From UBA5239 sp031548025 (GTDB taxonomy: Bacteria > Verrucomicrobiota > Lentisphaeria > Victivallales > Victivallaceae): 64,000 nucleotides of DNA. Positions 9,101-18,077 of this stretch are shown one piece after another. Location of the stretch: positions 1 through 64,000 of the forward strand of contig JAVBRM010000086.1 of assembly GCA_031548025.1 (NCBI GenBank), in the 5' to 3' direction. The number at the start of each line of letters is the position of its first letter. The first letter of the stretch is position 1. The notes beneath the pieces are model-generated. The model had not been told where the DNA came from. It was given only the letters and a program-made list of their open reading frames with translations, and ran no database searches. A program made the translations under genes and the position numbers.

Positions 9101-9328
9101 CCGTTCGCCCAGAATCACCAGATCGCCGCCCCGGTTCAGGTGTTCCAACAACGGTTCCCGAAGCGTTTCCGGATAGAATCCGCCGTAAGGCAGGATCACA
9201 GTCCGGCAACCATCCGGAATCTTTTCCTCAAAGCACGGCAACTCCGTAGGAGGATTGGCGCCAAAGAATAAATGTTGGGGAAAGAAGTCCGCCGCATAAA
9301 ACATGGCGGCATGAGAATACAGGTTCAT
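6122..9328 (-). CDS. Large putative glycoside hydrolase (GH42-like, clan GH-A type)
   Basis: A 1068-aa protein without a clear signal peptide. Residues 1-300 look like beta-rich and GATase-like modules (for example VILPYGGFYPETLREPLLEH). A TIM-barrel-like region begins near residue 330 (GYPAFEINGNIVPAHLYSFN) and includes GYFFANGIFGEWIEFG and an AFRQWLRQNYG helix, features shared with beta-galactosidase-like GH42 relatives. The Glu in GEW is a candidate acid/base, which is inference. Its ATG lies three bases after the stop of the secreted 1382-aa gene, making it the last gene of a four-gene operon with two pseudopilins. It would act on a product made or captured by the secreted partner. The substrate is unknown. 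Confidence 0.6.
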   Translation of the reverse strand: MNLYSHAAMFYAADFFPQHLFFGANPPTELPCFEEKIPDGCRTVILPYGGFYPETLREPLLEHLNRGGDLVILGERPLGSPCRKVNGQWEICDPHNFGDRWRHSFASMARVEFGISFLEVPAANVLAADNLKVQVTVDFKECFSAKEFSCERYTGAAMPLPAGRSRAVASAENSTSCELRDFVNICEPVSVENINGRILIAGILPGSDWTADIHRDFLGGLLKVLEMDAAARLPFKLKLSSWVARADEKIECRCPVGQVALKIGGNEITAGSDPMILPSLAPGKHPVDFGGYFQGWISVLKNQDIPQVKVCRRHGYPAFEINGNIVPAHLYSFNPFDLALDRLSGQFGEAGIHLYNFLFPPVLGWLGEDCYDWAALDRMVERALHQDPEGMFFPRIFLQTPQWWDDANPGELKYYRNGQNYFDNSGRKPPDRTSKYSMLGLHDRTTTPCWHSVKWRHDVCRMLESLIDHINQSRYRGNFLGYFFANGIFGEWIEFGDSINGEDFSPASLAAFRQWLRQNYGDDQEKRDQIWNELTADPELVNLNGMASCPSLRDWRQMLTEVTPAEFEKAEPPNYVRRHQSEYGVFRNPGRQWDAIEYLRYIQFSRMECIRYFARFFKETTLHKQAIGTFTGYLMQEYLHDADGEAALYGFQRYLMNESSGLDIACSPFHYYRRLNQPECDGNVRTVTGSFKLHNMVFINENDQRTGLSDRQGDFTLISNGGAGIAESMEYLKRNFLISMVHGAGLWWYDFGGGWYDQPEMMALIGRFQQIYNELVTTSPPAPAELDALNVIYSTSAYDYINACSPLCRINTTVQVQEHLNRNGFPWEAYFLEDLPKVPQCRAWLFMNIYAVTAEQQRQIEQLKQDGNLLIWLYAPGLYAEGQPDLVNCRDLAGFKLNWSKEPSTMSWEVAGEHSIARKLRQNQFQGYFPPDADRLRDAFVPVFYVDDPEAEIVGTYRNSNRTAFAVRDFGNWKSAYIASPLVPAPAVRALMEWAGLTPLLTGQGDALYSNGDLIGINTRIDGEKIVKLPHEFSITEMITGEKYHSANHELKLHLKRGQIFFGRFGII

Positions 9329-9331
9329 TTA

Positions 9332-12300
9332 TTATTTTCCTTTCTGGATGATTTCAATGCCTTGAATACCGACATCGCGAATCAAACGGATCTGCAATTT
9401 GCCGTCCTCGACTTTGACCGCGTCGACGGTCAGGATATAGGGCTTGGCGAAACCTCCGGCATCGGCATACGGATCGACCGTTTTCGGCAAGGTTGTACCC
9501 TGTATTTCCACGGTGATCTTGCGGGCGTCCGGACGTTTATTGAGCTCATGAGTTTCGGCAAAATGCAACTTCACCTGATAGTCGGCGTTCGGCACCGGAA
9601 ACAGGTACGAGACTACCGCACCGTAACTTTCGGTGGAGTAAACCCGCTGCAAATCGGAACCATCGATCTTCAAATCCTCGCCGCGGTCGACAAAATGAGC
9701 CCGCACATTGCCGTAGGATTTCCAGGAATGAAAGGTCTGGTCCGGCAGCCAGCGCGAGCCGTCCGGCGCAGTCCACAATTTGGAATAGCCGCAGTTGATC
9801 CGGACGCGGCCTTTGCTCAATTCGTCCGCAAATAGCTTCTGCATTTTTACCGCCTCCGCAATCATCGCGGCCCGGGTAATCGAATCGTGCAATTGTGGTT
9901 CTTTGAACAACAGCGCCGTATTGAAATAATCTTTGTCCGCCAAGTATTTTTCCAGGCTCTGCCGAAGTTTTTCCGGGATGTTTTCATCATCGGCGAAAGC
10001 ACTGCCGAGGGCGGCGATTTTTTCTTCATCGGCTTGAGCGAAACGGAGCTCACCTGTCACCTGGCTGGATTTGACATTCAGCGTTACCATCTCGCAAGGC
10101 GCCAATTTGCACGATTTGCCGTCCACGCTGCCGCCGAGCGGATAAGGAGTATTATTGGTCAACCGCAGATAATATTTCCCCTGCCATAAACCGAGCCGGG
10201 GATTACCCCCTTTGACCTTGGCATACGGAGTGAATTCAGCCGGAGGGATTGCACGGAACGCTGCGGCGAAACGCGCCATCGCCGGGTTGATGTTGGTGTC
10301 AAAATTGCAATCCAACCACATCGAATAGAGCAATCTGGGCTCCGAAACCGCCAACACATCCACCAGCTCCGCCAGCATATTATCACCGGAACGACGCGGC
10401 ACAAAAACTCCGCGCTTCGTACCGCTGAATATCCACTCCTTCGCGCCTTGTCCGGGAAAGTCGATTTCCTGGAAAAAGCTGTGGGGGCTGGCCAGGAACG
10501 CCGCGCCCTGCCCTTTGATCAACTCCCGCATATCGGCGGCACAGTTCCAGCCATATATGAAACCGGATTCATCGCTCGGAGCGGAAATATGTACATAGAA
10601 CAACAGTTTGGCGATCAAGGTGATATCCTTGCCGTCATACAGCTTGGGATCATAACCGATTCGCTTGAGCCGTTCGCTGATGCTTCCTTCGCGGCCACGC
10701 ATATAGGAAGGATACGGATAGACAAACAGTGGCCAGTTCGCGGTAATGCCGCGCAATTCCCGTAGATATTCGGCCATTTTCGCGGCGCGCCAGGCGTGCC
10801 ATTTGGCCGCATATTTGCCGGTCAGAGCCTGATAACGCCGATCGAAACGATCGGCGGACGCCGGGTCGACACCCAGCTTGATTCCGGTCTCTTTTTCAAA
10901 CAGGCCGATGGTGTAATCGCCGTATCCAACTTCGTGGTCGTCCAATTCACGATGATACGCGGTCTGAAAACCGGGGGCCATCAGATATCCCGACATCAGG
11001 AACATGCCGGAAACCGCTTTTTCATCCTTGTAACGCTCATAAATCTCTTTGACCACGGCATTGATGTCCGCTCTCGGGGCCGGATGCAGAAAACTCGCGC
11101 CGGTGTTCTGTACACCGCTGCTCTGGCGCCCCTTGCGGTCGACCATCCACATGGTTTCCGCGCCCTGGCGCATCCGCCGGTCGCTGACCCTGCCGGGATG
11201 GGCGGCGATCTGCGGCGAACCGGTGTACTGAACTCCGATCTGCGCCTTGATTCCGTTATGATTGTACATTTTCAGCGCCAGCAGCAGCGGATCGATTTCA
11301 TCGATATGCGGATAGTTGCTGTGCTTTTCCGAGGGATAGCAGCCGCCGGCATACATATAAACCCCCTCGCCGCTGAGGTTCTGGCCGGTGTAACGCAAAA
11401 ACCGGATTTTATCCGCATACATGCGGTAATTGTCCAGCCAGGCATTTTCCATTCCCATTCCCAGGTAATTGAGCGCAGTCAGCAATACGTTGTATTGAGT
11501 GCCAAATGTATCGTTGGTATTGCTGAGCCGTTCGGTATACGGGCCGAACAACCGCCCGGAATCAGCGGCGGCGACCTGCGGCAAACCGCCTTTGATCCGG
11601 TACAGATTGATTTGCGCGGCCGCCGCCGGGGCGTCCCGGAAACCGTTCATCACAAATACCGCCGCCTCGGAACTGCCCGGATAATACAGATAGCGCAACT
11701 TGACCAGTTTACCGGTCAACGGCGTATCCAATCCGGTAATCATCGATCCGGTGGCAACGGTGGAGGCCAGCCGGGTGTTGGACTGGTTATTGGTAAAGCG
11801 GATTGGATAATTCTCACACACCGCCGAATAAATCAGCCGGTTTTCGTTGTCCGGAACGAGTATCTCCACCAACACCGGGCCTTTTTCCTTAAACACGTCA
11901 ATGCTGTATGCAAAATAATCGCAGAAATTCTCTCCGGCAGTACGGTATTTCATGCCGTCTTTTTCGACGACTTTCCCCAAATTCTGTTTCAACGGACGGT
12001 ACATCCCGGCGTGGTCGACAAATTCGCCGGGTTTGCCGGGCTTGGTACAATCAATCGAACGGATCAACTCCAGGCGCGATTCCAATTTTTGTCCCAGCTT
12101 TTCCGGAGCCACGGAATCCTGTTCGATTGGTCCGATCACTACACACTGCGTCACCGTTTCATCGATCACCTTGTCGCCCTGACGTAACGTCCACTTCAGC
12201 CGGTACGGTCCGGGAATCAAGCTCGGAAGCTTGAAATCATAACAAAGCCACTCGCCGTCGCGGCGCGGGGCCCCGGCTGATCCCTCGCCGACCGCCTGAG

Positions 12301-13480
12301 CTTCGGGATAACTTTCCGCCGCCATGCCGATTTCAAGCGCGCCGGGCATTCCGGCCGGAATTTTCACGGTATAAGTGATATCCCGATCATATTCAAACAA
12401 CGGATACTGTCCTGCTCCGGGGCGTGGCTGCAGAATTCCCATATGCCGTGGGTTCAGCCCGCTGAAAACGTCTTTGCGATTGCTCAGATAAGTCATCATC
12501 TGCCGTTTTTCCGTTTTCGGTTTCATCCAGGTTTGCCCATCCAGCGAACACTCCCAGTCGCCGCCGCTGAGTATCCGGGTCAGCTCGCCCTTCACCCCAA
12601 TGGCAGCCGCTTCAAACAGCCACTCCGCCCGCGTCCGGGTCCACCCGGCACAATCGTTGACCATCAAAATTTCATTGGTTCCTGCTTTCAGGAACTGAGT
12701 AATATCGGCATGGCGGATAATCGGAGCCGGATAAACATCCGCCCCCACGCTGACCACTTGTCCGTTAATACGCAGTTCATAGGTTTCAAACGCCTGAAAC
12801 GAAGCATGGGCAAACAGTGGTTTTTCCTTCAATTCAAAACTCTTCCGCCAATATGCCTTGACTGTAAACGGCCTGAACTCAATCTTGCCGATACTGGCCT
12901 CGGCGCCCGACGTCAGGCAGGTCAACCGTATTCCTCCTGACGCCGTTAGCTTCCTGATCCAGCCAAGATTTACTTTGCAATCCTGCCTTTCCTTACCGGT
13001 TATAATGAATTTCTTTTGCATCGATGGGCGATTATTCCGCCCGATCGCTTCAAAAAGCCACTCGCTTTTGTCCAGATTCTGGCTGACATCCATTTCCATC
13101 AGTAAGTCGTCTTTCAGAGCTCTCCCCCAGTTAATTCCGAAAGCAACATTGGGTTCATTGTTCTTCGGGGCGGAACCGATGCCGAAAACCAACCCCTCGC
13201 CATTATTTTTGATGATCATCCTGCCGTCGTTCATACGGTAGGTACCTTTTTCCAACCACCCGTGCTCCTTGATCCAGTCCAGGTCGAAAGTTCCGGCCCG
13301 TCCGTACTCCAACCGGAAAAAATCCTCGCCGTTGGACACCCGGTACTGCGGCTCGGTAATCTTGGCCGGTGCGATCATATTCTCGGCTTTCCAGCGGTTT
13401 TCCTGCGGCGGCAAATGCATTTCAGCCGCATTCAGCCCGATCATGGCACAAAACGTCCCTGCGAATAATAACTTCAACAT
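9332..13480 (-). CDS. Secreted 1382-aa multidomain protein, TIM-barrel-like with C-terminal malectin-type domain
   Basis: The N-terminus MLKLLFAGTFCAMIGLNAAE is a Sec signal peptide, probably cut after NAA. The N-terminal ~450 residues are beta-rich and include a jelly-roll-like stretch (FQAFETYELRINGQVV, near 225-240) typical of sugar-binding modules. The centre (about 690-1080) resembles a glycoside-hydrolase TIM barrel (YADKIRFLRYTGQN, GIKAQIGVQYTG). Residues 1225-1382 read as a malectin-type carbohydrate-binding domain (INCGYSKLWTAPDGSRWLPD). No exact GH family is recognised and no catalytic pair is claimed. It follows a pseudopilin by 15 bases and is 3 bases from the next hydrolase, so it belongs to one operon. 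The likely role is extracellular or periplasmic binding and cleavage of a polysaccharide. Confidence 0.6.
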   Translation of the reverse strand: MLKLLFAGTFCAMIGLNAAEMHLPPQENRWKAENMIAPAKITEPQYRVSNGEDFFRLEYGRAGTFDLDWIKEHGWLEKGTYRMNDGRMIIKNNGEGLVFGIGSAPKNNEPNVAFGINWGRALKDDLLMEMDVSQNLDKSEWLFEAIGRNNRPSMQKKFIITGKERQDCKVNLGWIRKLTASGGIRLTCLTSGAEASIGKIEFRPFTVKAYWRKSFELKEKPLFAHASFQAFETYELRINGQVVSVGADVYPAPIIRHADITQFLKAGTNEILMVNDCAGWTRTRAEWLFEAAAIGVKGELTRILSGGDWECSLDGQTWMKPKTEKRQMMTYLSNRKDVFSGLNPRHMGILQPRPGAGQYPLFEYDRDITYTVKIPAGMPGALEIGMAAESYPEAQAVGEGSAGAPRRDGEWLCYDFKLPSLIPGPYRLKWTLRQGDKVIDETVTQCVVIGPIEQDSVAPEKLGQKLESRLELIRSIDCTKPGKPGEFVDHAGMYRPLKQNLGKVVEKDGMKYRTAGENFCDYFAYSIDVFKEKGPVLVEILVPDNENRLIYSAVCENYPIRFTNNQSNTRLASTVATGSMITGLDTPLTGKLVKLRYLYYPGSSEAAVFVMNGFRDAPAAAAQINLYRIKGGLPQVAAADSGRLFGPYTERLSNTNDTFGTQYNVLLTALNYLGMGMENAWLDNYRMYADKIRFLRYTGQNLSGEGVYMYAGGCYPSEKHSNYPHIDEIDPLLLALKMYNHNGIKAQIGVQYTGSPQIAAHPGRVSDRRMRQGAETMWMVDRKGRQSSGVQNTGASFLHPAPRADINAVVKEIYERYKDEKAVSGMFLMSGYLMAPGFQTAYHRELDDHEVGYGDYTIGLFEKETGIKLGVDPASADRFDRRYQALTGKYAAKWHAWRAAKMAEYLRELRGITANWPLFVYPYPSYMRGREGSISERLKRIGYDPKLYDGKDITLIAKLLFYVHISAPSDESGFIYGWNCAADMRELIKGQGAAFLASPHSFFQEIDFPGQGAKEWIFSGTKRGVFVPRRSGDNMLAELVDVLAVSEPRLLYSMWLDCNFDTNINPAMARFAAAFRAIPPAEFTPYAKVKGGNPRLGLWQGKYYLRLTNNTPYPLGGSVDGKSCKLAPCEMVTLNVKSSQVTGELRFAQADEEKIAALGSAFADDENIPEKLRQSLEKYLADKDYFNTALLFKEPQLHDSITRAAMIAEAVKMQKLFADELSKGRVRINCGYSKLWTAPDGSRWLPDQTFHSWKSYGNVRAHFVDRGEDLKIDGSDLQRVYSTESYGAVVSYLFPVPNADYQVKLHFAETHELNKRPDARKITVEIQGTTLPKTVDPYADAGGFAKPYILTVDAVKVEDGKLQIRLIRDVGIQGIEIIQKGK

Positions 13481-13495
13481 ATTATAAATCCTTTC

Positions 13496-14185
13496 TTATT
13501 TGACGATTCCGAAATAAAACTTATACTCCGCATAAACCTGTAAATCACGCATCAGATGATTCTGGGCGTGACCGTCCAGGTGCAAGGCATTTACCGAAAT
13601 ACCGACATGCGGAAATTCACAACTGCCGGCCACCTTGTACAAGGAATTAACCACGGAAAATTCAATCGCATCCATAACCAGAAAACGAATCGACGGATTG
13701 GATATTTTAGCCGAAATGATGCATTCTTTACTTCTGTCCCCAGTTGTACTGACGTTTATTTTCCAATAGTCAAACCTGTTGTTCATACCGTAATTTTTGA
13801 ACTGAAGCCCGGTCGAATTACTGGCAGGCCCATACAACGAAGGGCAGCGCATGGACAAGTTTCCAATCGCATCAGTCCCATAAGAAGTCGTGTTTACCTG
13901 TGGATAGAATCCGGAAACCACCAGCAAGCCATACCAACTGACGTATCGATTTTTCGGAGCATCTGGCAATTCCAAATCAGTATTATATACATATGGCAAC
14001 ATGGCATAAGTATCTTCGTACATGGCAAAGCCGTTTCCCATCTGCTTGAGGTTGTTCATGCATTGCAGAGCCTTGGCGCGGTCCCGGGCCTTGGATAGCG
14101 CCGGCAGCAGCAGAGCCGCTAAAATCGCGATGATCGCGATCACTACCAGGAGTTCAATAAGTGTGAATTTGCGATGTCGATTCAT
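13496..14185 (-). CDS. Pseudopilin-like protein (prepilin N-methylation signal, H-X10-DG)
   Basis: A 229-aa protein starting at MNRHRKFTLIELL; AAGGAG lies upstream of this ATG. The class III prepilin signal has cleavage before the F of FTLIE, with Glu5, and a hydrophobic helix (LLVVIAIIAILAALLLPAL) followed by a SKARDRAKALQCMNNLKQMG helix. The C-terminus carries a His-X10-Asp-Gly motif (HVGISVNALHLDG), the signature of the pseudopilin family common in Lentisphaerota and Planctomycetota. The protein would be processed by a prepilin peptidase and inserted in the inner membrane. It is 13 bases after another pseudopilin and 15 bases before the secreted 1382-aa protein. Its biochemical role is not known; presentation or secretion of the neighbouring enzyme is inference. 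Confidence 0.85.
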   Translation of the reverse strand: MNRHRKFTLIELLVVIAIIAILAALLLPALSKARDRAKALQCMNNLKQMGNGFAMYEDTYAMLPYVYNTDLELPDAPKNRYVSWYGLLVVSGFYPQVNTTSYGTDAIGNLSMRCPSLYGPASNSTGLQFKNYGMNNRFDYWKINVSTTGDRSKECIISAKISNPSIRFLVMDAIEFSVVNSLYKVAGSCEFPHVGISVNALHLDGHAQNHLMRDLQVYAEYKFYFGIVK

Positions 14186-14198
14186 AGTCTTCTCCTTG

Positions 14199-14846
14199 TT
14201 AAAATCGGGCAAACATTGTTCCATAATCCTGATACGCTTTTAATTTTTTCGCCGGAATATTTTCCACCCGGCCGTCCAGAAATACCGCGTTCATCGAGGC
14301 ATTCTCATGCGGATAACGCGACGATGACGACGGGCCGCCCAGAACAAAATGAACGGCGTCCCCGATCAACAGCCGCTGCGCGGGTTTGCTGATATCGGTA
14401 CTGCGGACAGCGGCCCGGTTCCAGACGTCGCGTCCCTGCCCGGTGGTTATTTTCAAAAGATTCGGCAAATATCCGTTGATCCCATAATGATAATAATCTT
14501 TCGGCAGCTTCAACGCCGCGCTTTGCGGACAGGTCAGAGTTTGACAGTTAATCGCGTTCGCGCCCCAATAGGTCGGTCCGCTGACCTGAACCAGGCCGGC
14601 ATTGAACAGCAGTCCGCACCACATTTTGTAAGACGACGGCTCGACATCCGCATTGTAAGCGTACGGCATTACCCCATAACGGTCCTCATACAGCATCATG
14701 GCCACGCCGATATCCCTGAGGTTGTCCCGGCAGGATATTTCACCCGCCCGCTGCCGGGCCGCCGTCATCAACAGCAAAACGCATAAGATGACGGCGATTT
14801 TGCCGACCAGCATCAACTCCATTAACGAAAAGCGATGTTTCTTCAT
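14199..14846 (-). CDS. Pseudopilin-like protein with degenerate signal segment
   Basis: A 215-aa protein starting at MKKHRFSLMELML. It keeps the F-x-L-x-E pattern of the prepilin signal, but the helix (MLVGKIAVILCVLLLMTAA) has a lysine and lacks the usual VVIAIIAIL core. The body parallels the next gene (CRDNLRDIGVAMMLYEDRYGVMPYAYNADVEP against CMNNLKQMGNGFAMYEDTYAMLPYVYNTDLEL) and ends in HENASMNAVFLDG, an H-X10-DG motif. The two are clearly paralogous neighbours, probably from a tandem duplication. It is the first gene of the operon and is divergent from an AraC-family gene. A minor-pilin role is possible. Confidence 0.78.
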   Translation of the reverse strand: MKKHRFSLMELMLVGKIAVILCVLLLMTAARQRAGEISCRDNLRDIGVAMMLYEDRYGVMPYAYNADVEPSSYKMWCGLLFNAGLVQVSGPTYWGANAINCQTLTCPQSAALKLPKDYYHYGINGYLPNLLKITTGQGRDVWNRAAVRSTDISKPAQRLLIGDAVHFVLGGPSSSSRYPHENASMNAVFLDGRVENIPAKKLKAYQDYGTMFARF

Positions 14847-14883
14847 TCTTATTTCCCGATCATATAATTTATTTCTTTTTATA

Positions 14884-14931
14884 ATTATACACGGAAAAAC
14901 GATTGAAAATGATATCAAAAGCGGCTATAAT
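14884..14931. promoter_or_regulatory. Divergent promoters between the pseudopilin operon and araC-type gene
   Basis: Plus strand, toward the AraC gene: TTGAAA (14903-14908), 17 bp, TATAAT (14926-14931), a strong sigma70 match. Minus strand, toward the operon: a good TATAAT (14889-14884) but no clear -35 box, as expected of a promoter that needs an activator such as the divergent AraC protein. Confidence 0.6.
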
Positions 14932-14969
14932 ATCTAAAAATCATTCAAATATATGCAATATTTTGAAAA

Positions 14970-15893
14970 ATGAAGATAAAAGAAACCAAAGTCATCCTGA
15001 ATAGATTTCATGACTCCTATGACGAAAGCTATATCGGCAATACGCGAAACCTGACACTGGACAGCAGCGGCTGGCATCAGGACCTCCCCCCTATGACATT
15101 GCCGTTATGGCCCGGTTTTTCCTTTGTTTCATTTCGCCACGGCGAACACTGGTATTATCACCACAAATACAAGATTCTCGCGCTGGAAATGATTATCGAA
15201 GGAAATTGTCTTTATGAACAGGATGGACGTAGCGACCTGATCGAAGCAGGGCAAATTTACCTGATTCATCGCGGCTCGAATACCCGGATCATCAACGGCT
15301 CTGCCAAATTTTACCGCAAACTGGTGTTGGGGCTTACCGGCTCGGCCCTGGAGATTCTGATGGAAACCTTGCAGTTACGCAAAACCTACATTGTCACTCC
15401 CTCCAACTCACAGGACGCCCAAAAGCATTTTCTGGAAATTCATGAACTTTTGAAAACCGTCAAACCGGAAAATGTTCCCCTGATAACCGGAAAGACTTAT
15501 GAGTTCCTGGTCTATCTGGCCCAGGAAAACGCCTCGCACCCGCAAAGCTTGCCCAATACCATGAGCAATGCGGTTTCCCTGATCAATTCATCGCTTGACC
15601 GGGATTTACAGGTATCGCAAATCGCAGCGGGATGCGGGGTCAGCACCGCCACGTTGTACCGCCTGTTTCAGAAATATTTCAACCAGTCGCCGCAGGAATA
15701 TATGACCAAACTGCGTATGGCACTGGCCCGCCAATGGATTATTGAACTGCCTCTTTCCATCAAGGAAATCGCCGCACGGCTGGGCTATCGTAACCAGCTC
15801 TATTTTTCGATGGTGTTCAAAAAAGAAAACGCTATGTCGCCGACTCAATTCCGCCGGCATTTCAGAGAAGACAGCCGCAGGACTCGCGGATAA
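14970..15893 (+). CDS. AraC-family transcriptional regulator
   Basis: A 307-aa regulator. The N-terminal half is a cupin-like ligand-binding domain (LEMIIEGNCLYEQDG, EAGQIYLIHRGS). The C-terminal ~100 residues are the paired helix-turn-helix domain (VSQIAAGCGVSTATLYRLFQ and IKEIAARLGYRNQLYFSMVF, with the following PTQFRR). It is transcribed away from the operon of two pseudopilins and two large hydrolase-like genes, and probably activates that operon on sensing a sugar. Its 3' end overlaps the end of the convergent LacI gene by 32 bases. Confidence 0.9.
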   Translation: MKIKETKVILNRFHDSYDESYIGNTRNLTLDSSGWHQDLPPMTLPLWPGFSFVSFRHGEHWYYHHKYKILALEMIIEGNCLYEQDGRSDLIEAGQIYLIHRGSNTRIINGSAKFYRKLVLGLTGSALEILMETLQLRKTYIVTPSNSQDAQKHFLEIHELLKTVKPENVPLITGKTYEFLVYLAQENASHPQSLPNTMSNAVSLINSSLDRDLQVSQIAAGCGVSTATLYRLFQKYFNQSPQEYMTKLRMALARQWIIELPLSIKEIAARLGYRNQLYFSMVFKKENAMSPTQFRRHFREDSRRTRG

Positions 15894-16869
15894 AAAGTTT
15901 TTCCCGAGAATGAACCGCCCGGGGCTTGCCGGTATAAGTTCCTTCCATACGCTCGATCAGCATTTCAAATAATTTCTGCGCCAGTACCGTCGGATTGACT
16001 CCGCTCGTGGTCAAAGAGGGGTTGGTGTATTGCGCCATTTCGATATTATCCAGCCCGGTGACCACCACATCTTCGGGAACCCGGATCCCCTTCCCCCGCA
16101 AACCGGCCATGATCCCGATCGCCAGCAAATCATTATGGCAGACCACCGCCTCCGGCAGAGGACCGGCTCCAATCATCCTGACCGCCAGTTTCCGCCCCGC
16201 TTCCAGACTGAATTCATGAGAAAACCAGGAACCGATGTATTGACCCAAGCCGGAATTGGTCATTTGCCGCCTATATCCTTCCGAACGCGGGTACGACTGC
16301 GGCTCCCCCGCATGTACGATCTTCTTCAGTCCATGCGTCACAATCAAATGCTCAACCAGTTTCCGGGTCATTTCAGCATAATCGAGCACCACACAGTCCC
16401 AGCGTTTTTCCGGAGCCCCGCCGAAGCTGACCACCGGAATATTCCGTTTGAACAATGTATCGGCCAGCGATTGCGGCAATGCCGATACATTTCCCAAAAT
16501 CAATCCGTCAATCCGGCGCTCTGCTATATTTTCGAATACCGATTCCAACGAATTGCCGTACTTGATCCCGCCGGTGAGCAGGCTGAACCCTTTCTCTCCG
16601 GCCATTCCCCGCAAGGTTTCAATCAACTCGGTCCGCACCGGATTCCCCAGTTCGGTCCCGATAAAACCGATATTGAACGACCGCTTCATCACTAACCCGC
16701 GGGCGGTTTGGTTGGGACGGTAACCAAGCTGGTCCGCCGCCCGTATCACCCTTTCCGCCCGCAACACCGCGTCCCGGCGCAAGCCTTTGGTGCCGCCGTT
16801 CAAAATACGCGAAGCCGTACTTACCGAAACCTCCGCCAACTCGGCAACCTGATGTATAGTTACGTCCAT
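15862..16869 (-). CDS. LacI-family transcriptional repressor
   Basis: A 335-aa protein with an N-terminal LacI helix-turn-helix (residues 3-23, VTIHQVAELAEVSVSTASRI), the hinge region GYRPNQTARGL, and a periplasmic-binding-protein-like effector domain (FNIGFIGTELGNP onward). It starts seven bases after the stop of the beta-propeller gene, so it is the second gene of that operon and likely controls it. A perfect palindrome with a central CG, of the LacI operator type, lies at the operon promoter (18078-18089). The ligand is presumably a sugar related to the substrate of the propeller protein. Confidence 0.92.
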   Translation of the reverse strand: MDVTIHQVAELAEVSVSTASRILNGGTKGLRRDAVLRAERVIRAADQLGYRPNQTARGLVMKRSFNIGFIGTELGNPVRTELIETLRGMAGEKGFSLLTGGIKYGNSLESVFENIAERRIDGLILGNVSALPQSLADTLFKRNIPVVSFGGAPEKRWDCVVLDYAEMTRKLVEHLIVTHGLKKIVHAGEPQSYPRSEGYRRQMTNSGLGQYIGSWFSHEFSLEAGRKLAVRMIGAGPLPEAVVCHNDLLAIGIMAGLRGKGIRVPEDVVVTGLDNIEMAQYTNPSLTTSGVNPTVLAQKLFEMLIERMEGTYTGKPRAVHSREKLFIRESCGCLL

Positions 16870-16876
16870 ATGGCAG

Positions 16877-18058
16877 TTAGCGCCGGTATTCCAGCAGATA
16901 AATGCCGCGCTTACCGTCGTTGATGCTGTCGACGGTAATCAACTTGCCGTCGCGGCTCCAGCGCGGGTGAAGATCACAGCGGGTCTCGACGATTGCCCCC
17001 TCTTCACGGATATGGTTGAACGCTCCAAGTTCGGTCAATATCCCGGTAGCGGCATCGACGGCGTAAAGGCGCTGCTTATTATCCGGCTGCGGGTAGGTAT
17101 CCGCCAGCAGAGTTTGATTATCCGGCGAAAAAACCAGATGCCCCATCGGACCGGCGCCATGGGAAATGCGTTCGGCCTGAAGCGGCAGAACCCTTTCGTC
17201 GAACACCACATATTCGAATCCGGCGCCGCGCCAGTTGGCGTCGATCAAGATTTCATTGGGAGTACGTCCCCAGTGCTGATGCGAAATCATCTTGTCCCAA
17301 TAGAATTGCGGCAACGGACAACGCAGTTCCGAACCGTCGATATTGGCGGTATACATATGAGTACACCAGACCGGATTCCGCGGATCGGGGCAATGCCTGA
17401 GCAACCACAACAGCTTGGTGCCGTCACAGTTGAAAATCGCATGATTCAACCAGATATAAACATCATCCAGCCAGTATTTCGCCGGAAAAATCCGGATCAT
17501 ATCACGATAGCTGACGATCAGACGGTATTCTCCGGTATGGAGGTCCATCAGGAAAATCCCCTCCCTATCGAGGTCCGGGTGAAATTCCTTCGGCAATACC
17601 GCGTCGGCATAGCTGTAGCCGCGCCGGGGAATCCGGGCAAAGTTCAGCGAAACAGCATAACGTCCGTCCGGAGACATGGCGTATACGGGAATATCGTAGT
17701 TGCCGACAATCCCCTTTCCCACCTCAAAAATCCGGGCGACGATTCGATCATTCGCTTCGTCATAGTCGTTATAAATAAAACAGCCCGGCCGGTGCGGCAG
17801 CCACAGTTCCATGCTCCCCTGTTGATGACACCAGCAGCGGGTCGTGGTTTGTGCCTCATATTTACCGGACTTGATATCGACAAATCCGATCTCGGCAGTT
17901 TCGCCCCTTACCGGAACGCGGTCGCATTGCCCGACTTTCAAAGTCAGATGCCGGGTGATGGTGTGATCCCACGGATTGCGGTCGTAATACCCGAAAAAAT
18001 AATGTCCGTCATCCGGAGTTATTTTCCGCCATTCATTTGTCGAATTAACTGTTTTCAA
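16877..18058 (-). CDS. Beta-propeller protein, oligogalacturonate lyase (PL22)/TolB-like
   Basis: About 393 aa, cytoplasmic (no signal peptide). It contains repeated propeller-blade motifs: GHYFFGYYDRNPWD, YAMSPDGRYAVSL, LVFSPDNQTLLADTYP, CDLHPRWSRDGKLITVDS. The last, together with SHQHWG, resembles oligogalacturonate lyases of family PL22, where His and Gln residues hold a manganese ion; the match is by eye and the enzyme activity is not established. The start is a TTG: at 18058 it has GGAG eight bases upstream, while the in-frame TTG at 18064 has it only two bases away. It is followed by a LacI gene seven bases downstream. The role is probably breakdown of an imported acidic oligosaccharide. 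Confidence 0.6.
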   Translation of the reverse strand: MKTVNSTNEWRKITPDDGHYFFGYYDRNPWDHTITRHLTLKVGQCDRVPVRGETAEIGFVDIKSGKYEAQTTTRCWCHQQGSMELWLPHRPGCFIYNDYDEANDRIVARIFEVGKGIVGNYDIPVYAMSPDGRYAVSLNFARIPRRGYSYADAVLPKEFHPDLDREGIFLMDLHTGEYRLIVSYRDMIRIFPAKYWLDDVYIWLNHAIFNCDGTKLLWLLRHCPDPRNPVWCTHMYTANIDGSELRCPLPQFYWDKMISHQHWGRTPNEILIDANWRGAGFEYVVFDERVLPLQAERISHGAGPMGHLVFSPDNQTLLADTYPQPDNKQRLYAVDAATGILTELGAFNHIREEGAIVETRCDLHPRWSRDGKLITVDSINDGKRGIYLLEYRR

Positions 18059-18077
18059 AATCAAATCTCCATTAACT

